Of a DNA stretch of 64,000 bases, positions 55,115 to 64,000 are shown one piece after another. The notes under the pieces are model-generated. The model did no database searches and had not been told where the DNA came from. It saw nothing but the letters and a program-made list of their open reading frames with translations. Within the stretch, counting starts at the first letter, position 1, and the number at the start of each line of letters is the position of its first letter. Source of the DNA: Alternaria dauci (taxonomy: Eukaryota > Ascomycota > Dothideomycetes > Pleosporales > Pleosporaceae); assembly GCF_042100115.1 (NCBI RefSeq), contig NC_091274.1:2666001-2730000 (forward strand), given 5' to 3'. Position numbers and translations under genes: made by a program.

Positions 55115-56544
55115 CGTGAAGACTGATCAAGGATGCTATGCGTGGATGCGTCGGAGTTGTAACGGGCTAAGTAGCTATGTGTTGTGAACTGTTTGAGCTT
55201 TTAAGTGTGGAAAAGGAGATAGCAAAATCCATCCACGACTGGTGCGGTTCGGCCCATCCTTGGTTCGTCAGGACATGAAGAGCCGTAGAGCTGAACCATG
55301 GCGCGCACTTTACTAGCATTTGTAAAAGGCATCAATATTGCAACTGACGATCGTGGCCTGCTTGAAGCCTCCCAACTGGAGATTGGAAAGTCGAGAAGCT
55401 AGTTTCATGTTCGACCTAGTTGGCCATTTCTTATTCAATGTCTTTGAGCACGATAACTGTGATTGGTGTGGTTTCAAAAGGCACCATTGTATTCTTTCAG
55501 GACCCTCTTTGTGGGGTGGATGGCCAATAAAAGCGGGCTTTGCAGAGCTGACGCGATTTGACTCGCTGAACTGCGAGGACGCTCGAAGGGCTCATTATTG
55601 CTGCTTTTGATACGATATTGGTGATCTTCTCGACAGCCGGAGCGCCCAGAGCTGACCACTCCTACCTCGTCGATGTCGAATCGGAATCATGCAATCAGCG
55701 CATCTCGTATCTGCTAGCGCTCCGTCTGCAACATCATCGTAGCCTGGTGCTAATGAGAAAAAATAAACCAGAATATCGCACGATCTTCAACGGTAGCGAA
55801 CAGTAGGCGGCCTGTAAGTTTGCCACGGGTCGCAAACAAAAATGACTCTGACTTTTGCATCGATGGACCGTGAAAGACGCGTGCACTGGTGCTTTGAATC
55901 ATACGGGATCTTGTGTACGGCCAGTCTCAAGCTCTTGTCTTGCAGTTTGCGTTCGGCATCCATTTCTTGAGACTGCAAAAAGCATGCGCGCCGTGCATAC
56001 GGGTGTGCCGTGGTTCCGCGAGAAAAAGCTACCAACATAAGTTCCAAGGCGTTATCTTCCAGTAACCATGGGTAATGACGTTCCTGTCGCACGTGCAATT
56101 GAAGCTGATAAATAATGAGCGCGCCGCAGCATGATGGCGCTCTATGTATGATGGCGAGCGCACGGTAATTTGAGGCGGGTTGTCAGGTGCGGAAGATCCG
56201 GCTGTCGCGCCAACCCACCAAACGGCGATGTCAACGAAGGCCGCCTCGATCTTGGAAGCTATATCTACCTCGTTACGAACTCCGGAATGCGAATGCGAGC
56301 TCTGCCCACTCCAGCGAAGACTTGATTCGACATTGCCTTGCTTGAACTGGGCATAGTGTGGGATTATCCCGACCCACCCAACGACACCTGGGCAGCATCG
56401 TCCACGTACCTCACATCGCATTCGCGTTGTCCCTCATCCCGCGGCCTGGGACGACTTCGAGACGGTCCGTTGCGAGGTAGCCTGATCAATTGGTTCACTC
56501 GTCGAGGCCCAAAGCTTTGGTCTCCGGTCACGTAGCCCGCTGCA
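55115..56544. other. 1.4-kb intergenic
   Basis: Promoter regions of the SRR1-like gene (left) and of the Zn2Cys6 regulator (right), head to head. Short frames only. No RNA gene or repeat recognised. Confidence 0.45.
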
Positions 56545-58392
56545 ATGCCACGCCTCGGGCACAAAAAGTCCGTAACCGTCCCCCCACCCTACCAATCGCC
56601 ATCCGCAAATCAGTAACGTCAAGCCGTTGCATCCCCGTTCGTTGTGTCAAGCTCTCGATGCGCTCTTGTCTAACCCGATTTCTTCTTGCAGATCACGGTT
56701 GGGCTGCCGACAATGTAAAGCTCGCCATGTCAAGGTAGGGCGCACCATGTCTGATCAAGCACTACATGCTTACGAAGAGTCAATACTGAAGTGACTCAGT
56801 GTGATGAACTCAAGCCGTGCACCAACTGCGCTCGCCATGGCGTTCCGTGTAGCCTCGTTGTATGGGATCCCAATACATACCAGCCTACCGCTTCGGCATC
56901 TTCCGCAGCCTCTTCATCGCGACATACGAATCAGTCACCGCCTGAACGATTCATAGCTGTACGACCCACAAACTGGCGTTTCACATAGCAGAGCTTTTCT
57001 CATTGGTGTCACAGGATTCTTCGGCATCTTCAACGCATGCCGCTCATACAGGCTACTCGCGCAACCCATCGATCGGAGCCGGAACAAGCGCCGTATCGAC
57101 AATTTCGGAGGAGGATTCCTCTGACTCGCAGTCGGATGCGTACCCATTCTTGTCTAGATATATACATGTCAGTCAACCATCGCAGTCTTCACTATGGCTG
57201 CGAGACTTGGAGCTCTTGTAAGTCGGCCTAGCATGGGCAAGAACCGCTACCGACAATCTTTAGACATCACTGGACAACGGAGGCGTTCGATGGCCTATCT
57301 CAGCGACCTGATCTTCGAAACATGTGGAGAGTCGAGGCTCCTAAACACGCCAATGCGCACGATTACCTTATGCATGAGATTCTGGCCTTTGCCGCGCTGC
57401 ACAAGGCTTACCAACAGCCGCCGGACCAGCGCCAGCCATACTATGCTTGTGGTATACACCACCAGGATCTTGCGATTCGGGGCGTCCGCGAGAGGCTTCA
57501 TAACGTTACGAACGACCAGGCTCCGGCGATCGTAGCTACATCAACGCTCCTCACTTTAAGCGTGTTTGCTTCAGCAGGATTCGAGGCTCAGACCGCACCC
57601 ACTAGTGCAGCAGTGGACAGCATTGATAGCATCATGAATGCCTTCCATCTCATGCAGGGTATGGGGCATGTTCTTGCATTGGCTCACGCTACAGTGAGAG
57701 ACTCTTTTGTCAGCCCTATGTTGAGAGATCCGGTAGAACCCACTGCATCTCAACCAATGCTACAAGAACTGAAGGATCATCTACCTGCACTAACTGCATT
57801 TATTGGGAACAAGACTGATCTTCCGGAGGCCGAACGAAAACTATATCTCACAACCATAACATACTTTGAGCCGGCTCTTCAGATATCGTTACCCCCTCGG
57901 GTTGACAACCGAGAGTTACGTTTCCTATTCTTTTGGCCTCTTCATTTGGACCCGGGATTCATAGAATCTCTTCGGCAGCGGAGATCAGGCGCTGTCGCAA
58001 TCCTGATGTACTATGCGGTTATTCTTCTCGCAGCTGAGCCGCGATACTGGTTCATGGAAGACTGGGGCCATCGTGTGATGAAGGCATGCCATGATGTCAT
58101 CGACCAAAGCTGGATACCTGCCGTACATTGGCCTCTATCCTTTCTCGAACGAGCTCCGACATGGGGTCTGTTCGAGAATCTAACACGCCAAGGACAGAGT
58201 TCTGGGCCATTAACGAACACGTCATCTTTTCCACAGCCACCGATAGTCATGCCACTACAATCGCCTGCACCTATGGGATATCTGACCACCCATGGCGAGA
58301 CACAGCAACCCTTCTCTTTGCAGCTACAAGACTCAAAGTATGCCGTTCAGATGGGTAGCGCTGTCGACGAACCTGTTCCAGACGAGGACTAA
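56545..58392 (+). CDS. Zn2Cys6 transcription factor, UPC2-like, 518 aa
   Basis: Five exons: 56545-56567, 56692-56734, 56800-56958, 57015-57217, 57264-58392 (total 1557 nt). The first introns interrupt the DNA-binding domain; joined it reads KKSRLGCRQCKARHVKCDE and continues to CTNCARHGVPCS, a complete C-x2-C-x6-C-x6-C-x2-C-x6-C binuclear cluster. After a Ser/Thr-rich linker comes LWLRDLELLHHWTTEAFDGL and MWRVEAPKHANAHDYLMHEI, LAFAALHKAYQ, the start of the regulatory domain seen in UPC2/ECM22-type sterol-responsive activators. The tail has no known domain. The first donor is GTCCGT, not GTRAGT; it is the only choice that gives KKSRLGC in frame, so exon 1 is less certain. Target genes cannot be told; sterol control is only the family precedent. 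Confidence 0.85.
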
Positions 58393-60093
58393 TACCTGGT
58401 TTTGCCTCCACGTCATGCTGTGGCCAGGCCAAACATAGCGATCCAATGGATTTGCAGCCGGTGCTATATTACATATGAGCGTGGCGCGATTCATCACCCA
58501 TGGTCACGATGTTGCCATGTCATGGACCTACCGTTCTCTAGCGGCAGCAAGCAGCGAAGCCTCGGGTATATCCCAAGAGGGCGGTGCTCCCGGCGAGGTA
58601 CCCGCACTAACAGCGGCAACTCGATGCACACTATGGCCGACAAAGCGATATAGATCGGCGGTCAATCAGTACTGTATTGCGGCGTAGTCGTTGCGAATCC
58701 AAGCAGTCCAGAACGACATAACTGCGAATTGTTAATAATGTGTGGGATGTAAATACGAATGAGCATGTAATTATCAAACCTTCGATCTTATGATGGCATT
58801 GCATCGCATCTCGCCCACTGAGCAGCCTGCGTGCCGAGACACAACCCTTGTTTTTGCGATATATGCCGACTTTTATGAACGACCGTCACAACCTGTTGAC
58901 ACGAGCGGCGCCCAGGCAGGCTTACACGTGCCGTGTTTCTACTCATCGCAAGAGTCATCGCATGCCCATTACCCCTCTCAGCTCGAGCACCATCTCAACA
59001 ACGCGCTCATGCAATCGGTATGGCTATGGAGCATTGCCACGTCAATATCGCTCAACAACATACGAGGCTGACTTTTTCCTGAATTACGCCCAATATACGA
59101 CCCGTGTTCCATGTGACACCCCCCAAATGCTTTCTTTTCGCTTCTTTCTCACGATCCAGACCCGTGCCGCTTTCTCACGTAAGTCGCATGCGGGGCTACT
59201 GCACGGTACTTTATCCAGCCGCTGAAGTGACTGGAAACAAAGACCAGTGGCGTACACCGTGATTCTATGAGTGCGCGCCTTCCTCTTTGGAGACGACGAA
59301 GGATGGAGAATGCTGAGCCTCATTGTTGGTGATGAGATATTTTCATTGTTGTCTAATAAGGTCTACGAGGGTGGAGATTTGATCAATAGCTCTATGAATG
59401 TGATCAATAATTTCTTCGCCCTCGCAATAGTGTGGAAATAGCGACAGCGGCAGCAGATACGGTTCTGATGCTTCCGTCAAGTGTGCCGGAGCAGATCAAC
59501 GTGGATGCGCACGTAGCGGTCGACGATCCTTATTGTGACCAACGCGGCAATGCGGTATTGCCGCCGCGAGTCAGATGGTGACGAAGTGCATGTTGAGGAT
59601 CCTCAGCAACGTTCTGCCGCTCCTACATGTCGGAAGCTAGAAGATTCGTTTTCTAGGATGCAGCAACTGGTGCGGGGAGCATGCGACACTGCGCGGTGGG
59701 GCTGCAGATGCAGTACTGTTTTTACGATGCTGTACTGCACGAGGATCGTGATGCGCAGTGAAACATAATGCGCACTACAGTAAAACGTCCAACCGTTATG
59801 AGGCGCCAGAGAATTATTGAGAGGTACTGATGCTGTGGTCTTCGTGTGATGCGCAGATATAGCAATGCGATGTACTATTACATTACAGTCATAACGAGTG
59901 TACTAGTGGGTATCTCAATCATCCAATCATAATAAACACCACCAGAGAAAGATCAAAGAACCAAACGAGAAACATTGCAGGTTCGGATAGAAGTGGCAAA
60001 GAACCGAACGGCGTGGCACAAAGCGATCGAGAAAAATAGGAAGAACGGGGGATCACAAAGTCACCGCGGTGTTGCGACCAAAACTGTCAACCT
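58393..60093. other. 1.7-kb intergenic between convergent genes
   Basis: Between the Zn2Cys6 regulator and the aspartic-protease-like gene. Only short frames with mixed composition. No RNA gene, repeat or transposon recognised. Confidence 0.45.
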
Positions 60094-62319
60094 TTACGTC
60101 GGAGACATCGGTCTGTTCGGGTCGTCCTCACTTCTCGCCCAGCGTTCCAGTTCTTCGGGTGTGGGCTGTGAGACCGCTGTACTGTCGCTTTGGACGGTAG
60201 TGTCGCTCAATCCTCTAGTGTGTGACGGCCGTCGCTGCATTGTAGATTCTTCCGCAGTCTCAGTGCCTCCGGGTTGTGCCCCTGCCTTTGCTCTCGTGAT
60301 CTCCTCCGCAGTGGCTGGCGCACCAGGCTCCGCTTCTGGCGCGTTCTTTTTCGCCAACACTTCGTCAATGTTCGTGGAAAGCGAGTTGTCGCTGGGACTT
60401 CGACTGTGCGGAGGTTTCTGGAACGGCTTTGGGTCCTCATTCTTGTCGGGCAAGGAGCTTATCGCATCTTCGCCGGGGAGTTCTGCGATTGGCGTGCGCG
60501 GTGTGTTGTTGCCGGACGAGTCGCGATCCCTGGTCCCACCCTGACGTCGCGTCCTACCGGCGGCAAAATAGTCGACAGCATCACGGCCGTCGGGTGGAGG
60601 GCTATAAAGCTCAGCAGGAGTGCTGTCGGGCGACAGTTCGCTGATCGGGGGGATAGACTTGTGGTCAGCGTTATAGTAGCCTGTTGTAGAATCTTTCGGT
60701 GACTGGAGAGTTTCGGAGCCAGTGAGCTCTGAAATACGACGGTATTTGATCTCAGTGCCTGCATAGGTTGTATCAATCTCAGAAGGCTTCTCCGCCTCTT
60801 CCTCGGTCTTCTTCTTCGCCTGCCGGCGTTTCCTCCACAAGAAGAAGACGCCGACAGCAACTATAATGAATGCGCCGACAATACCGACAACAATCCCGGC
60901 GATCGCACCAGCCGAGAGACCACCTCCAGAGCCAGGATCATCTGGGACAGGCAGTCCGGTATAGTCTCTGTCGAAGATTGTGACTAAACTCGGGTTCGGA
61001 AGTGGGTCAGGAAATGCGGCTGGAGCAACGGTGAAGTTCTGGTGTTCATAATCGACAATGATGTACGCCTCTTGTAGGAATGTGCGTCCTAGAACGAATT
61101 TCCCGTTTTCCGTGCGTTTTATGGGAAGATATCGTCTCTGACCGGAGTAGAACGGCCAACTAGCTTGTTGATCCAATGCCGAGTATGGTAGGACGATGGA
61201 TGCGAATTCTGTGCTTTCGATATTGGGATTCGCGCTAACTTTGAATGAAACGCTTGCGTCAAGTCGTAGGTTTTGCTCGTGCGAAGTATCATTGACAGTG
61301 TATAACTGGGTATCGTTGTCAAATGTCAGCCCGAAAGCGATGACGAATTCATCGCATACTTCGTCAGGCAAGATAAGGTATGGAAACGTGGAGTCGATCG
61401 TAGCGGGGAAGCCTCCTGTTCTATTGGTAAATGAGATTCTGTTGGCTTCAAGCTCCTGATCCGGCTTGTAGGTGATGGAAGTGATGCCCACAGCAAGTGT
61501 GTTATTCTGCTTGCTAGGCATACTGATCGAGACACCACCTTGTTCAGATACTCGCGTTCTGTCGTAACCACCAAACACCAAACTTCCGAGAAATCCGTTA
61601 TTGTTATTGCCTGTACTTGTCAGCGTTAGAGCTCTGTGAAAGCTATTTGCGATAGGGGTAGTAAATACGTGTATACCACGCATGATGTACTCACGATAAT
61701 AGGCGCCGGCCGTGTATCCGAACGAGCGACTCGCAATCCTCTTTGCACTTCCGTACATGTTCTCGATGAAGTTTGGCTTGAATGCACCAGATGGGCCAGT
61801 AGAGCCTACTGCCAGTCCCAACGAACCCATGAAGAAGTTCGAAATGGCATACTGTGCGACGTATTGATTCTGCAGCATGAAACTCTGTGGCGAGCTAACG
61901 CCCAAACCCACAGTGTCTTCCCCCCAAACCGCGTTCGGATCTCCCTCCACCGAGATATTATACCACTCAGGCAACGGGAAATTGTAGATTCCCACTTCTT
62001 TCCATTGGGGAGATTTTGAATCATCGAACCCCAAAGATTGACTGTTGCCAAAAGATACGATACCGCGATTTGCTGCGCATTCCTCCTCGGTGGGTGAATC
62101 ACACCAGTCGACCCTTTGTGGTACCAAAGTGGTTCCCAAGGAGGTGGATATTAGAACCCTAAATTCCTGGCCGTTGCTGCTATTTGTGTTGTCATCGCCG
62201 ATATTGATGGGAAACGTTGACCACCTCCCGTCGTTGCCTTCCCAATCACCACTAGGATTCAGAACATAGGGCGTGGGCGGAAGCTGGATGTTCTCAGCGC
62301 GCTTGTTGGAAAACATCAT
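60094..62319 (-). CDS. Membrane aspartic-protease-like protein lacking the first catalytic Asp, about 713 aa
   Basis: Peptidase A1-type fold with a single TM helix (LSAGAIAGIVVGIVGAFIIV) followed by RKRRQAKKK and a 220-residue disordered cytosolic tail; this architecture is common in filamentous ascomycetes. At the first active-site position FRVLISTSLGTTLVP has Ser where DTGS is expected; at the second, ATIDSTFPYLILP keeps Asp but replaces the Gly. Catalysis by the usual Asp pair is therefore unlikely. A cryptic in-frame stretch 61611-61694 (84 nt, GTGAGT donor, CTGAC branch, CAG acceptor) is probably an intron; removing it gives AYYRNNNNGFLGSLVFGGYD, as in relatives. The first ATG in frame is at 62319, but the frame continues to about 62436 with a hydrophobic, signal-peptide-like segment (about 62330-62409), so a short upstream exon with the true start is likely missing. 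Confidence 0.78.
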   Translation of the reverse strand: MMFSNKRAENIQLPPTPYVLNPSGDWEGNDGRWSTFPINIGDDNTNSSNGQEFRVLISTSLGTTLVPQRVDWCDSPTEEECAANRGIVSFGNSQSLGFDDSKSPQWKEVGIYNFPLPEWYNISVEGDPNAVWGEDTVGLGVSSPQSFMLQNQYVAQYAISNFFMGSLGLAVGSTGPSGAFKPNFIENMYGSAKRIASRSFGYTAGAYYREYIMRGIHVFTTPIANSFHRALTLTSTGNNNNGFLGSLVFGGYDRTRVSEQGGVSISMPSKQNNTLAVGITSITYKPDQELEANRISFTNRTGGFPATIDSTFPYLILPDEVCDEFVIAFGLTFDNDTQLYTVNDTSHEQNLRLDASVSFKVSANPNIESTEFASIVLPYSALDQQASWPFYSGQRRYLPIKRTENGKFVLGRTFLQEAYIIVDYEHQNFTVAPAAFPDPLPNPSLVTIFDRDYTGLPVPDDPGSGGGLSAGAIAGIVVGIVGAFIIVAVGVFFLWRKRRQAKKKTEEEAEKPSEIDTTYAGTEIKYRRISELTGSETLQSPKDSTTGYYNADHKSIPPISELSPDSTPAELYSPPPDGRDAVDYFAAGRTRRQGGTRDRDSSGNNTPRTPIAELPGEDAISSLPDKNEDPKPFQKPPHSRSPSDNSLSTNIDEVLAKKNAPEAEPGAPATAEEITRAKAGAQPGGTETAEESTMQRRPSHTRGLSDTTVQSDSTAVSQPTPEELERWARSEDDPNRPMSPT

Positions 62320-64000
62320 GGCAACTTCAGCATAACGAATCGCGATTGACTGAAGGGCGATCGATTGATGGAAAGAGACTAGAGATAAGAACGAGCAGAA
62401 GGCGTGCAAGGGACCAACATCATGTCAGCTACTGTAGTCGGCTAGCGGCAGCCTCGACTTTAGGTCAGCTGAAGCTGGAGGAGCGGCAGTACTGAGATTG
62501 AGCCGCGAATCTGTTAGGCAGTGCGCACCAGCACTCAATAAACAATAGTCTAAACGTCCTCATCCACGTTGCTTGGATCGGTTAAACATTGATTCGCCTG
62601 GCCGTCACAGGCGCGTCAAGCCCATCTGCTTATTGTGGGTGCAAAGCGCCCGTGCCTCAGGCGGGGTAGAGGCACGGTATCGCCAGGGCGCCCTGAGGTT
62701 GCATGTTGCATGTGGAAGGGGAGCACTCTGACTGGACATGGCGATACCGGTGAAGGGCATGAGTTGTGTTGTCTCATTGGGGGAAGATTCAGAGTGGCGG
62801 GATCGCGACAGCCTTTCAATCGAGGGTCTGGATGGAAATCGCTGTTGAGCAGGGCTGCAGAAGGGCTGCATGCTGAGGTGGCTGGAAAGGCAAACCTCGA
62901 GAGAGGCCTTGACAGGCCGCGGAAAGGCGTTGGAGCTTGACTGGATAAAGTTGTTAGGGCCGCTCGATGGTCTTACTCAGCGGAAGCCAGCAGCCCAATC
63001 GCGCGAGCCGTTGCCCCGCTATCCCGCAGAGCACGGCCCTCGGTTCTCACGTGCATGCACCTCCACCCACACGTTGCATCATGTCCTGATCACAGTCACT
63101 CCTGTTGTCACCCTGCACAACCACACCCCAGAAGAGACGCATTCGTACAGCTTGTCGTGCTAGGGTCGTGTAGCCAGTGCGAGTATGGCGTTCGGTACGA
63201 GTGGACTAGTGCAAGGGCCGCCCTTCTACTCCAAGCGTTACTCTTCATTTCGGCCCCCAGAACACTGCTTTCATCAGGATTCCATTTGGCGCCAGAACCT
63301 ATCGCTGGTGATTATGGGCTGCAGGATACTAGCCCATACGAGGGAGCTTGCTAGCTTGATGCGGCCTCCCATGTATCCATGTCAGCAATCGCCATGGATG
63401 GGGTTTTCAACCTCGCTCCAGACCTCTGGGTAGGATAACGTCCCGCCTTACCTACGATTGTCTGGTAAATCTCATTATGTGGGCTGGATGCCACACTACT
63501 TTCTGCGTATCCAACAAGACAATTGTGGTCTAACCCTGCGGCTCTGGCTTTGGTGGCGGCCTCTCACCATTGAGTCGTTTCGGTTGTATTGCTCGAAAAA
63601 GGTCTAGGCAATCTAGCTTTGTTTCGATGCTGCGACCATGCCCGGGCGTTGTCGACCGGCAGGCGGTCTGGTAGATCTATGCCTCCGGCTTGGTTGTTCT
63701 GCTTCCGGCCTTGTGTTTACACACCCTAGCGAACAGGATTACTGTCGAAACTCGAGTGATCCCAGCCTCGCCAGAGAACCCGTATGCCCTGGTGCTGCCG
63801 CCATATGCGGGCTGGTCGTTAGCTTCGTCATCGTTTTATAGTTACCCATGCCTGCCTACTTCCTTCCCCTTCCCGAGCCTTCAGCCCATCTTCCGTCGCA
63901 AGGTACGTGATGCTCCCTTTGATATCCCGTTATTTTTGTTCTTGATCTCTGTACTCCTCCAATCGGCAACGAAGCTTGTGCCACACGCGCAACACTGCAG
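62320..64000. other. Right-end region, possible first exon at 63848
   Basis: Promoter of the aspartic-protease-like gene at left. No protein-like frames of useful length. At 63848-63902 an ATG opens MPAYFLPLPEPSAHLPSQ and ends at a consensus donor (AAG|GTACGT), preceded by a CT-rich tract; it may be the first exon of a gene continuing beyond base 64000, but is too short to identify. Confidence 0.35.

Noticed and set aside
1..64000. tRNA genes, rRNA, CRISPR arrays
   Set aside because: No convincing B-box-like GGTTCRANYC with matching A-box and acceptor stem was seen by eye in the intergenic regions; CRISPR is not expected in a fungus and no spaced repeats occur. A covariance-model scan would settle the tRNA question.

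Overview
This is a filamentous ascomycete chromosome segment. Genes are dense, introns are about 46-107 nt with GT-AG ends and CTGAC/CTAAC-type branch sites, and homologues such as PalH, an LDB19-type arrestin, a UPC2-like Zn2Cys6 regulator and an SRR1-like protein point to Dothideomycetes, probably Pleosporales. The order is an inference from protein style, not a search result.

Layout. 1-1449: pH-sensing receptor PalH/RIM21 (minus, cut by the window edge). 3074-9949: a short CCCH zinc-finger protein with an RBR-like tail, a DUF4211/CCDC82-type nuclear protein, ribosome-biogenesis factor ALB1 (minus) and a membrane-anchored ubiquitin protease. 9950-13082: a 3-kb gene-poor stretch with a 23-T tract and a ~70-bp degenerate tandem repeat. 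13083-21858: RPS29, cohesin subunit SCC3/STAG, a Sec14/CRAL-TRIO protein (all minus) and DNA polymerase alpha subunit B (POL12, plus). 23104-26763: DCN1, a neddylation E3 whose 1.44-kb first intron contains a sizeable ORF, and RPL32. 29220-37178: an unrecognised 302-aa protein, an unrecognised 1674-aa protein with five internal [L/I/F]RGG motifs, and a multi-pass membrane protein (minus). 38955-43885: RPL22 and an LDB19/ART1-like alpha-arrestin with two PPxY motifs. 45169-55114: an F-box-like protein, an NDUFAF6-type complex I assembly factor (both minus), RAD5/HLTF helicase-E3 (plus) and an SRR1-like protein (minus). 56545-62319: a UPC2-like Zn2Cys6 regulator and a membrane aspartic-protease-like protein that has lost its first catalytic Asp. 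The last 1.6 kb has no gene I can support apart from a possible first exon near the right edge.

Shared themes. Several genes belong to ubiquitin or ubiquitin-like biology (USP, RBR-like protein, DCN1, RAD5, the PPxY arrestin). Three chromosome-maintenance genes (SCC3, POL12, RAD5) carry an ACGCGT (MluI cell-cycle box) within about 105 bp of their start codons, consistent with MBF-type S-phase control. The most unusual signal is an LRGG motif, identical to the tail of ubiquitin and NEDD8, that recurs five times in the 1674-aa protein and once in the ORF nested inside the DCN1 intron. Exon coordinates were worked out by hand from splice signals, reading frame and protein continuity; no database search was possible.
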